A DNA stretch of 12,986 nucleotides from contig CANREX010000029.1 of the NCBI GenBank assembly GCA_947629735.1, positions 1 through 12,986 of the forward strand, given 5' to 3'. A program made the position numbers and the translations under genes. This document shows positions 1 to 5,786 of the stretch, in pieces. How positions within the stretch are numbered: position 1 is the first letter of the stretch; each line of letters opens with the position of its first letter. A model generated the notes under the pieces. That model was not told the origin of the DNA and did no database searches. It saw only the letters and a list, made by a program, of their open reading frames with translations. Source of the stretch: an uncultured Clostridia bacterium (GTDB lineage Bacteria; Bacillota; Clostridia; Christensenellales; Borkfalkiaceae).

Positions 1-18
1 GGGGGGGGGGGGGGGGGG
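1..18. repeat. Poly-G tract at the window edge
   Basis: The window opens with 18 consecutive G residues directly before ordinary sequence. A homopolymer this long at the very edge is more likely a contig end or sequencing/assembly artefact than a functional element. No function is assigned. Confidence 0.6.
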
Positions 19-35
19 AATGACCTCTCTCTATA

Positions 36-71
36 CCTCCCCACTCCCCTCAACCAAGGGGAGTGGGGAGG
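36..71. repeat. Perfect 15-bp inverted repeat, REP-like hairpin
   Basis: CCTCCCCACTCCCCT (36-50) is followed by a 6-nt loop and its exact reverse complement (57-71). No T tract follows on either strand, so it is not a normal intrinsic terminator. A second hairpin follows at once (76-82 with 86-92, GCGCGAT/ATCGCGC) and a third short one at 141-152 (CGCC-CTCG-GGCG). The cluster of G/C-rich dyads in non-coding DNA resembles dispersed intergenic repeats of Clostridia genomes. Only this copy is visible here, so the repeat status is inferred. Nothing coding is seen in 19-162. Confidence 0.5.
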
Positions 72-162
72 GGGAGCGCGATTTTATCGCGCGGAAGAGG
101 GGCAAGGGGTACGCCTCTTGTTACCCTGCCGTTGGGCTGTCGCCCTCGGGCGGAGCGATAAC

Positions 163-190
163 AAAAAAAGGGGGCGGTACTTCCACCCCC
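163..190 (-). terminator. Intrinsic terminator of the cation ATPase gene
   Basis: Read on the minus strand, GGGGGTGG (190-183), loop AAGTA and CCGCCCCC (177-170) form an 8-bp stem with one G-U wobble. Seven T residues (169-163) follow directly. It begins six bases after the TAA stop of the ATPase gene (stop at 198-196), the textbook position for its Rho-independent terminator. Confidence 0.88.
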
Positions 191-195
191 TAATC

Positions 196-2811
196 TTATT
201 TCTTTTTTGTTAAGCGGAAAAGCAGTTTGCAAAGTTCCACAAGCGGGATAATGGCGACCGCAACGCCCACGGCGACGAGCCACTCGTACACGTTGAGGGG
301 CGAAGTGTGGAAAATGCCGTTGAAGAAGGGCGTCACCACCACGAGCACGGTGAGCAGCACCCCGCCGAGCAGCGAGAAATCGAGGTATTTGTTTTTAAGT
401 ATATTCTTGTTCAGAATACTGTTTTTCTGTGAGCGCAGGTTAAACGCGTGGAACAGCTGTATAAAGCACAGGCTGACGAACGCCATGGTCATGGAGACTT
501 CGTGGTGCGCGGTGTCGAGGGCATATTCGCCGAGGAAATACGAAAGCAGCACGAGCCCCGTCTGCAACGCGCCCTGTATGAAGATGTCCCTGCCCATCGC
601 GCCCGCGAACAGCGAGCGGTTGTTCTTGCGCGGCGGTTGGTTCATGACGTCTCTTTCGGCGGATTCCATGCCCAGCGAAAGCGCGGGGAAGGAGTCCGTA
701 ATCAGGTTGACCCAGAGTATCATGACGGGCGTTAAGAACTGTTTGTCGGGAATGATAAGCGTTGCCAAGAACAGGCACAGCACTTCGGCGATGTTCGCCG
801 AAAGCAAGAACTGTATCGCCTTTGTGATATTGGTGAAAATCTTCCTGCCCTCTTCCACGGCGTCCACTATTGTGGCGAAGTTGTCATCCGAGAGCACCAT
901 ATCGCTCGCTTCCTTGGAGACCTGCGTTCCCGTTATCCCCATGCCTATTCCGATGTCCGCTTCCTTTATGGACGGAGCGTCGTTCACGCCGTCGCCCGTC
1001 ATCGCGGTGACTTTACCCTGCGCGCGGAACGCCTTTACTATCCTCATCTTGTTTTCGGGGCTGACCCGCGCGAAAACGGAGTACTTCATAATATCGGCGT
1101 TGAGCTGTTCGTCGCTCATTTCGTCAAGTTGCGCGCCCGTGGCGGAGAGGTCGCCCTCGCGCAATATCCCCAGCTCTTCCGCAATGGCGCGCGCCGTGTC
1201 GAGGTGGTCGCCCGTTATCATAAGGGGCTTCATTCCCGCGGCGCGGCATTTTTCTACCGCCGCCCTGACTTCGGGGCGGGGCGGGTCGATCATTCCGACG
1301 AGCCCGACGTAAATAAGTCCCCGCTCTTTTAAGCTGTCGCCCTCGCAATATGCCGCGGCGAGCACGCGCATCGCCCTCTTTGCCATGGCTGCGTTAGCGG
1401 CGTTGATTTCTTCCATATCCCCGTCCGTCATCTCCCGCACGCCGTCCGCCGAAAGTATCCTGTCGCAGCGGGCAAGCAGCATATCGGGCGCGCCCTTGGT
1501 GTAGGAAAACACTCCGTCCGCCCGTTGGTGCACGGTAGTCATCAGCTTTCTCACGCTGTCGAAGGGCAGTTCGTCTATGCGCCTGTTTTCGGCGATGAAT
1601 TTATCGTAGCCCTCGCCCATGTCGCCGAACGCGCACGCGACGAGCGCCGTCTCCGTGGGGTCGCCCGCAATCCCCGCCGAGGTTATTACGGAATCGTTGC
1701 AAAGGCAGAGGATATCTTTCAAAAGCCGTTCGTTTCCCGGGGCGTTGAGTTCCTTGACCGTCATCTTGTTGAGCGTCAAAGTGCCCGTCTTGTCCGAACA
1801 TATTATCTCGCAGCAGCCCAGCGTTTCCACCGAAGACAAGTTTTTGACTATCGCGTTGCGCCGCGACATTCTCTGCACGCCTATCGCGAGCACTATCGTG
1901 ACGACCGCGGGCAGCCCCTCGGGAATCGCCGCGACGGCTATCGCGACGGCGGTCATGAACGCTTCGCTCCACTTGGACGGGTCGCGTATCATGGACGTTG
2001 CAAATATAACTGCGGCGACGGCGAGCACTATTATCGAGAGCACTTTCGCCGTCTTTGCGAGCTGTTTGTTGAGGGGAGAGGGGTCGTCCTTCGCGTTTTG
2101 CAGCATGTTCGCTATCTTGCCCATTTCGGTGGACATTCCCACGGCCGTGACGACGCCTTTGCCCCTGCCGTAGGAGACCGTGCCGCCCATATACGCCATG
2201 TTGCACCTGTCGCCGAGCGGCGCGTTTTCGTCAACCGTCGCTTCCGCCCGCTTTTCCGAAGGCACGGATTCCCCCGTCAGCGCGGCTTCCTCTATTTTGA
2301 GAGACGCGGAATGTATCAGCCGCATATCCGCGGGCACTACGTCTCCCGCTTCGAGCACGACGACGTCGCCCACCGTCAGCTCTTCCGCGGGTATTGTCTT
2401 CTGCATGCCGTCCCGCACGACTTTAACGAAGGGCTTGTTCTTCTCCCGCAGGGCGGCGAGCGCGTTTTCCGCCTTGTTCTCCTGCGCGAACCCTATACAT
2501 GCGTTTATTATGACTATGACGAGAATTATCCCGCTGTCGATGAGTTCGGTCAGCTCCGCCCCGTGCGCGACGTGTTCGTATATCGCGAACCCCGCGGAGA
2601 TAGCGGCGGCTGCGAGCAGCACGATTATCATCGCATCGGCGAATTGCGCGAAAAACCTCACTATCGCGGGCTTGCGCTTGCCCGCGGCGAGGGCGTTCAC
2701 CCCGTATTCCGCCTGCCTGCGCCCGACCTCGCCGTCCGCTTCGGAAAGCCCGTGTTCGGTGGTTTTCAGCTCATTTAAGACATCTTCGTAGCTTTTTGAA
2801 TAGTGTTCCAA
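196..2811 (-). CDS. P2-type cation-transporting ATPase (Mn2+/Ca2+ exporter-like)
   Basis: An 871-aa P-type ATPase that pumps divalent cations out of the cytoplasm using ATP. Domains in order: cation-ATPase N-terminal domain (about 1-70), M1-M2 (58-107), actuator domain with TGES (179-182), M3-M4 with PEGLP (297-301), phosphorylation site DKTGTLT with aspartate D340, nucleotide-binding KGAPD (439-443), hinge TGDGVND (605-611), and M5-M10 (about 662-866). The ion-site residues of Ca2+ pumps are present: E298 in M4, N673 and E676 in M5, N702, T705 and D706 in M6. The start is TTG at 2811-2809, with AAGGGG at 2825-2820 eight bases upstream. The next methionine is residue 61, inside M1, so TTG is the only sensible start. 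Homology alone would say calcium pump. The yybP-ykoY riboswitch upstream argues for Mn2+ export, as known for related pumps such as Lactococcus YoaB and pneumococcal MgtA. It is divergent from the uronate locus and probably unrelated to it. Confidence 0.95.
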   Translation of the reverse strand: MEHYSKSYEDVLNELKTTEHGLSEADGEVGRRQAEYGVNALAAGKRKPAIVRFFAQFADAMIIVLLAAAAISAGFAIYEHVAHGAELTELIDSGIILVIVIINACIGFAQENKAENALAALREKNKPFVKVVRDGMQKTIPAEELTVGDVVVLEAGDVVPADMRLIHSASLKIEEAALTGESVPSEKRAEATVDENAPLGDRCNMAYMGGTVSYGRGKGVVTAVGMSTEMGKIANMLQNAKDDPSPLNKQLAKTAKVLSIIVLAVAAVIFATSMIRDPSKWSEAFMTAVAIAVAAIPEGLPAVVTIVLAIGVQRMSRRNAIVKNLSSVETLGCCEIICSDKTGTLTLNKMTVKELNAPGNERLLKDILCLCNDSVITSAGIAGDPTETALVACAFGDMGEGYDKFIAENRRIDELPFDSVRKLMTTVHQRADGVFSYTKGAPDMLLARCDRILSADGVREMTDGDMEEINAANAAMAKRAMRVLAAAYCEGDSLKERGLIYVGLVGMIDPPRPEVRAAVEKCRAAGMKPLMITGDHLDTARAIAEELGILREGDLSATGAQLDEMSDEQLNADIMKYSVFARVSPENKMRIVKAFRAQGKVTAMTGDGVNDAPSIKEADIGIGMGITGTQVSKEASDMVLSDDNFATIVDAVEEGRKIFTNITKAIQFLLSANIAEVLCLFLATLIIPDKQFLTPVMILWVNLITDSFPALSLGMESAERDVMNQPPRKNNRSLFAGAMGRDIFIQGALQTGLVLLSYFLGEYALDTAHHEVSMTMAFVSLCFIQLFHAFNLRSQKNSILNKNILKNKYLDFSLLGGVLLTVLVVVTPFFNGIFHTSPLNVYEWLVAVGVAVAIIPLVELCKLLFRLTKKK

Positions 2812-2840
2812 AGCAAATACCCCTTAAACAATTATTACCC

Positions 2841-2881
2841 AAATAAAAAAATAAAGACGATTAGCGCGCGCTAAAAGTCTT
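2841..2881 (-). terminator. Riboswitch-controlled terminator in the ATPase leader
   Basis: On the minus strand AAGAC (2881-2877), a 2x2 internal mismatch, and the perfect palindrome TTAGCGCGCGCTAA (2874-2861) fold with GTCTT (2858-2854) into one hairpin. A U-rich tract follows (TTATTTTTTTATTT, 2854-2841). No gene lies upstream on this strand to be terminated, and the ATPase starts 30 bases further on, so this is an expression platform rather than a gene-end terminator. Its left arm (AAGACTTTT) is the same sequence as the 3' strand of the riboswitch P1 helix, so the two folds exclude each other. Confidence 0.75.
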
Positions 2882-2962
2882 GTTACCTTTAAAGGTGGCG
2901 GTATCCGAAGCCTTTTAAAGCTATGGTATGACGTCTGCCGCACTTATAACTACTCCCTTTTA
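2872..2962 (-). promoter_or_regulatory. yybP-ykoY family (Mn2+) riboswitch aptamer
   Basis: Minus-strand RNA from 2962 to 2872 has the hallmarks of the yybP-ykoY class. The 5' side reads AAAAGGGAGTAG (2961-2950) and the 3' side AACAAGACTTTT (2884-2873). UAAAAG and CUUUUA pair as P1, leaving the conserved GGAGUAG and CAAGA loop segments opposite each other. GCGG (2941-2938) pairs with CCGC (2901-2898), a GACGUCA segment follows the 5' strand, and ACCT-TTAA-AGGT (2896-2885) makes the small hairpin just before AACAAGA. This class is known to bind Mn2+ and often precedes P-type ATPases and other Mn2+ exporters. P1 formation uses the left arm of the downstream terminator, so Mn2+ binding should allow read-through (ON switch). 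The family match is made by eye from remembered consensus elements. Confidence 0.85.
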
Positions 2963-2969
2963 CAGCAGT

Positions 2970-2998
2970 ATATTACCACAAACTCCCGCCCCTGTCAA
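2970..2998 (-). promoter_or_regulatory. Sigma-70/SigA-type promoter for the riboswitch-ATPase transcript
   Basis: On the minus strand TTGACA (2998-2993) and TAATAT (2975-2970) are separated by exactly 17 bases. Transcription would begin near 2963, right at the 5' edge of the riboswitch P1 helix. That coincidence supports both calls. Confidence 0.85.
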
Positions 2999-3127
2999 CC
3001 GCGGGCGCACATATAACCGCCGCAATTTTTTCCGCAAAAACCCGCACCGCCGACGCGGCTTTGAAGATGTCCGCAGAGTGCATAAAAATGTCCATGTAGT
3101 GTATGGAAGGGAGTGGAAGAAAAGAGA
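2999..3127. other. Remainder of the divergent intergenic region
   Basis: The whole gap between the divergent ATPase and eda genes is 2812-3182. Its left two thirds hold the ATPase leader and promoter. In 2999-3127 I see no gene and no strong hairpin. A reading frame happens to be open from an ATG at 2928 into eda, but it has no ribosome binding site and runs across both promoters, so it is not coding. Confidence 0.5.
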
Positions 3128-3133
3128 TATAAT
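3128..3133 (+). promoter_or_regulatory. Candidate -10 box for eda (and kdgK)
   Basis: A perfect TATAAT lies 50 bases before the eda start. The -35 position is poor (TGGAAG at 3104-3109, 18-base spacer), which would fit a promoter needing an activator or simply a weak one. A 10-bp palindrome, TTGCGCGCAA (3163-3172), lies between this box and the start codon, overlapping the ribosome binding site. Confidence 0.45.
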
Positions 3134-3170
3134 AACAATGATAAAATATAAGTCAACGCGCATTGCGCGC

Positions 3171-3178
3171 AAAGGAGG
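3171..3178 (+). promoter_or_regulatory. eda: Ribosome binding site that fixes the eda start
   Basis: AAAGGAGG ends four bases before ATG 3183. This near-perfect site selects 3183 over the in-frame ATG at 2928, which would add 85 residues unlike any aldolase. Confidence 0.85.
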
Positions 3179-3182
3179 AATC

Positions 3183-4166
3183 ATGAATATAAAAGAGAAG
3201 CTGAACAACCTTGTAGACGAATTGGGCAAAGTCGGCATAGTTCCCGTAATCAAGCTGGATAAAGTCGAAAACGCCGAAAAGCTCGCCAAGGCTCTGCGCG
3301 AAGGCGGGATAAACTGTGCGGAAGTCACGTTCCGCGCCAAGGGTGCGGACGAAGTGATCAAGCGCATGGTAAAGGCGTATCCCGACATGCTCGTCGGCGC
3401 GGGCACGGTGCTCACCTGCGAACAGGCGGACGCGGCGTATGCCGCCGGCGCTAAGTTCTGCGTTGCGCCCGGGCTCAATCCCAAGGTCGTAAAGCACTGC
3501 CTCGATAAGGGCATACCCTTCGCTCCCGGTCTTTCTTCGGCGAGCGAGATAGAGCAGGCTCTCGAACTCGGTCTCGATTTCGCCAAGTTCTTCCCCGCGG
3601 AACAGGCGGGCGGACTTCCCTACATAAAGTCGGTCTGCGGACCTTACACCACTATGCGCTTCATGCCCACGGGCGGCGTTACGGCAGACAACCTCAACAC
3701 CTATCTCGCATACGACAAGATAGTTTGCTGCGGCGGCAGCTGGATAGTCCCCGGCAAGATGCTCGAAGAGGAGAATTGGGCGGGCATCACCGCGCTGTGC
3801 AAGGAAGCCATCGACAAGATGCTCGGCTTCAAGATGGTGCACGTCGGCATAAACTGCGCGAACCCCGCGGAAGCGGAGGCGGTAGCGGACAAGTTCGACG
3901 CGGCGTTCGGCTTCGCCAAAAAGGTGGGCAACAGCTCGGTATTCGCTTCCACTTATGTGGAGTGCATGAAGTCGCCTTTCAAGGGCGCGATGGGGCATAT
4001 CGCCGTTTCCACCAATTCCGTGAAGAGGGCGGTATATCAGCTCGCAATGCGCGGATATGAAGCGGACGAAAGCTCCTTTAAGTACGACGCAAAGGGAAAT
4101 CTGACCGTCGCATATCTCAAAGACGAGTTCGGCGGCTTTGCCGTTCACCTCGTACAGGCAAAATAA
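3183..4166 (+). CDS. eda: KDPG / 4-hydroxy-2-oxoglutarate aldolase with C-terminal VOC-like domain
   Basis: A 327-aa cytoplasmic aldolase that splits 2-keto-3-deoxy-6-phosphogluconate into pyruvate and glyceraldehyde-3-phosphate, the last step of hexuronate breakdown. Residues 1-213 are a class I TIM-barrel KDPG aldolase. E47 and R51 lie in EVTFR, the GAGTVL phosphate/substrate loop is at 72-77, and the Schiff-base lysine is K135 in KFFPAE. GGVT is at 164-167. The usual enzyme is about 205-215 aa. Here about 115 extra residues (214-327) form a glyoxalase/VOC-like module: MVHVGINC at the start, GHIAVSTN near 271-278, and a closing GGFAVHLVQ. From memory, this longer form occurs in other Clostridia, so it is not a frameshift artefact. 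The role of the added domain is unknown. kdgK follows after 112 bp. Confidence 0.93.
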   Translation: MNIKEKLNNLVDELGKVGIVPVIKLDKVENAEKLAKALREGGINCAEVTFRAKGADEVIKRMVKAYPDMLVGAGTVLTCEQADAAYAAGAKFCVAPGLNPKVVKHCLDKGIPFAPGLSSASEIEQALELGLDFAKFFPAEQAGGLPYIKSVCGPYTTMRFMPTGGVTADNLNTYLAYDKIVCCGGSWIVPGKMLEEENWAGITALCKEAIDKMLGFKMVHVGINCANPAEAEAVADKFDAAFGFAKKVGNSSVFASTYVECMKSPFKGAMGHIAVSTNSVKRAVYQLAMRGYEADESSFKYDAKGNLTVAYLKDEFGGFAVHLVQAK

Positions 4167-4278
4167 CCGCGCCCGTATTTAAGGCGCAAGCGCCGCGCGC
4201 CCGTGCGGCAAATCACGGCGTGCGGTTATCTTAAAATTCGCAATCTCAAAATATATATTATAAGGAGAAAATGAAACT
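4167..4278 (+). other. eda-kdgK intergenic hairpins
   Basis: GGCG-CAAG-CGCC (4183-4194) and CCGTG/CACGG (4201-4205 with 4214-4218) can fold in the 112-bp spacer. No T tract follows, so neither is a good terminator and read-through from eda to kdgK is likely. The AT-rich stretch at 4251-4260 lies too close to the kdgK ribosome binding site (AAGGAG, 4262-4267) to be its promoter. Confidence 0.4.
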
Positions 4279-5310
4279 ATGAAAAAGATTGTAACCATGG
4301 GCGAGATCATGCTCCGCCTTTCCACCCCCAACAACGAGAAGTTCATTCAGGCTGACGAGTTTGACATCAACTACGGCGGCGGCGAAGCCAACGTTGCGGT
4401 ATCCTGCGCGAACTACGGACATCAGGCTGAATTCGTGACCGCGTTGCCCGCTAACGAATTGGGCGACTGCGCGGTAGCGGCTCTTCGCAAATACGGCGTG
4501 GAAGTCGATCACATCGCTCGTTGCGGCGAAAGGCTCGGCATTTACTATCTCGAAACGGGCTCGTCCATGCGTCCTTCCAAAGTAGTTTACGACAGGGCTC
4601 ATTCTTCCATAACCACGGCAACCGCCAAGGACTTCGATTTCGACGCCATTTTCAAGGGCGCGGATTGGTTCCACTTCACGGGCATCACACCCGCCGTATC
4701 CGACAGCGCGGCAGTGCTCACCGAAGAGGCTTTGAAGGCTGCCAAAAAGCACGGCGTCACCGTTTCGGTTGACCTCAACTTCCGCAAAAAGCTGTGGTCG
4801 AGCGAGAAGGCTCAGAAAGTCATGACCAACCTGATGAAGTACGTAGACGTCTGCATAGGCAACGAAGAAGACGCCGAACTCGTCCTCGGCTTCAAGCCCG
4901 GCAAGACGGACGTAACGAGCGGCGATTTGGAGCTCGCGGGCTACAAGTCCATATTCGAGCAGATGGTCGCAAAATTCGGCTTCAAGTACGCAATTTCTTC
5001 CCTCCGCGTATCGCACTCGGCTTCGGACAACGGCTGGTCGGCTTGCATTTACAGCGCGAAGGATAAGGAATTCTATCATTCCAAGACGTACAGCATACAT
5101 CCCATCGTTGACCGCGTAGGCGGCGGCGACTCCTTTGCGGGCGGCGTTATCTGCGGCTTCCTCGACGGCAAGGACTTCAAGTCCGCTCTCGAATTCGGCG
5201 TCGCGGCTTCCGCATTGAAGCACACCATACCCGGAGACTTCAACCTCGTTACGAGGAAGGAAGTTGAGGCGTTGGCCGGGGGGGATGGTTCCGGCCGCGT
5301 TCAGCGCTAA
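4279..5310 (+). CDS. kdgK: 2-dehydro-3-deoxygluconokinase (PfkB family)
   Basis: A 343-aa cytoplasmic sugar kinase that phosphorylates 2-keto-3-deoxygluconate to KDPG, the substrate of the preceding Eda. The ribokinase fold is clear. The N-terminal motif MGEIMLRLSTP leads into NYGGGEANVA (31-40, first PfkB signature region). VDLNFRKKLW (164-173) and a GNEEDAELV segment (194-202) follow. The second PfkB signature DRVGGGDSFAGG is at 278-289 with catalytic base D284. Length is normal for the family, and the GGDGSGRVQR tail is typical of Clostridia KdgK proteins. ATG 4279 has AAGGAG 11 bases upstream. An ATG at 4271 reads into TGA after three codons and is ignored. Placement beside eda supports the KDG kinase role over other PfkB sugars. 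Confidence 0.93.
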   Translation: MKKIVTMGEIMLRLSTPNNEKFIQADEFDINYGGGEANVAVSCANYGHQAEFVTALPANELGDCAVAALRKYGVEVDHIARCGERLGIYYLETGSSMRPSKVVYDRAHSSITTATAKDFDFDAIFKGADWFHFTGITPAVSDSAAVLTEEALKAAKKHGVTVSVDLNFRKKLWSSEKAQKVMTNLMKYVDVCIGNEEDAELVLGFKPGKTDVTSGDLELAGYKSIFEQMVAKFGFKYAISSLRVSHSASDNGWSACIYSAKDKEFYHSKTYSIHPIVDRVGGGDSFAGGVICGFLDGKDFKSALEFGVAASALKHTIPGDFNLVTRKEVEALAGGDGSGRVQR

Positions 5311-5676
5311 GGGGCTTCCGCTAAACGCATATAAGCGTCGTTCTGCTTTGTTGCCTTTGCGTTTGCCCTCGGTCATTTATTTCATTGTAAACTCCCGTCG
5401 GGCAAGCCGCAGGCGTCTCGCATAACTCGCTTCTCTGCGTTTATAGACTTCGTAATTGCAATATATCCGAGCGTTACTTTAATTCTAACCGCTTCCGCAA
5501 TTCTAAATTATGTGCCACGTTCTTAATTTGCTGTCATTTCGACCGATTGAGAGCGCACCGCGCTCGATTGAGTGGTGGTAGAAAGTTGCGGTGAAACGGA
5601 TATATCTTATTCTTACGACAACTTTAACTCGCCTCATTCCCCCAAAATGCGGGGAATGAGGCGGGCAAAGGTGATG
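5311..5676. other. Gene-free gap after kdgK, with repeat-like segments
   Basis: No convincing gene lies between kdgK and the next gene (gap 5311-5786). Just after kdgK, GCGTT/AACGC plus AGCG/CGCT (5297-5328) can form an imperfect hairpin across the stop codon, but no clear U tract follows, so it is at best a weak terminator. Around 5531-5620, TGTCATTTCGACCGATTGAG leads into GAGCGC-ACC-GCGCTC (5551-5565), flanked by a direct repeat CGATTGAG (5544-5551 and 5565-5572). This resembles a degenerate intergenic repeat unit. Base composition is less G/C-rich than the flanking genes. Confidence 0.4.
5630..5663. repeat. Perfect 13-bp inverted repeat hairpin
   Basis: CGCCTCATTCCCC (5630-5642), an 8-base loop and GGGGAATGAGGCG (5651-5663) form a perfect stem. 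Neither strand has a T tract next to it, so terminator function is doubtful. Its C-rich/G-rich arm design is like the dyad at 36-71, which suggests related REP- or MITE-like intergenic elements. It could also protect a 3' or 5' mRNA end. Confidence 0.55.
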
Positions 5677-5772
5677 TCGGCAATTTAATCAAATACTCGG
5701 CAATACATTCAAATAGTCGGCAATTCATTCAATCATATAATTATATAATCGGCAATTCATTTAATCAGATAA
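5677..5772 (+). repeat. Four-copy TCGGCAAT repeat before the isomerase gene
   Basis: TCGGCAAT occurs at 5677, 5697, 5717 and 5749, each followed by a similar AT-rich tail (consensus TCGGCAATNNATTNAA, with AATC in place of ATTN in the first copy). Copies 1-3 are exactly 20 bp apart, about two helical turns. Copy 4 is shifted by 12 bp of extra AT sequence containing the palindrome ATATAATTATAT (5735-5746). The array ends just before ATG 5787. It could be a regulator-binding array or a simple tandem expansion. The sequence alone does not decide. Confidence 0.7.
5736..5749 (+). promoter_or_regulatory. Candidate -10 boxes for the isomerase-kduI operon
   Basis: Two perfect TATAAT hexamers (5736-5741 and 5744-5749) lie 38-51 bases before ATG 5787, embedded in the repeat array. 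No TTGACA-like -35 sits at the right distance. If used, the promoter would depend on other contacts, possibly a protein bound to the TCGGCAAT repeats. Confidence 0.35.
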
Positions 5773-5786
5773 ACGGTAAAACGACA

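Noticed and set aside
1525..2778. 417-codon open frame on the plus strand inside the ATPase gene
   Set aside because: It is antisense to the clear P-type ATPase. The translation is rich in R, H, G and Y with no recognisable motif, as expected for a complementary-strand shadow in G/C-rich DNA.
2854..2881. The dyad upstream of the ATPase as a simple repressor operator
   Set aside because: It lies well downstream of the mapped-by-eye promoter, is followed by a U tract on the minus strand, and overlaps the riboswitch P1 arm. A terminator switch explains all three facts better.
2928..3182. In-frame ATG at 2928 that would extend Eda by 85 residues
   Set aside because: It has no ribosome binding site, the extra residues do not look like an aldolase, the frame crosses the riboswitch and the TATAAT, and a near-perfect AAAGGAGG sits at ATG 3183.
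4231..4259. TTAAAA-17-TATATT as a promoter for kdgK
   Set aside because: A start site about seven bases after this -10 would fall in the kdgK ribosome binding site (4262-4267), leaving no usable leader.
5630..5663. 13-bp hairpin as a Rho-independent terminator of kdgK
   Set aside because: No run of T follows on either strand, and it lies over 300 bp past the kdgK stop.
5500..5780. CRISPR-like array at the TCGGCAAT repeats
   Set aside because: The repeated core is only about 8-16 bp with 20-bp periodicity and no unique spacers of normal length. No cas gene is present.
5300..5786. Hidden small gene or pseudogene between kdgK and the isomerase gene
   Set aside because: I found no start with a ribosome binding site and no recognisable peptide in either direction. 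The segment is dominated by repeats.
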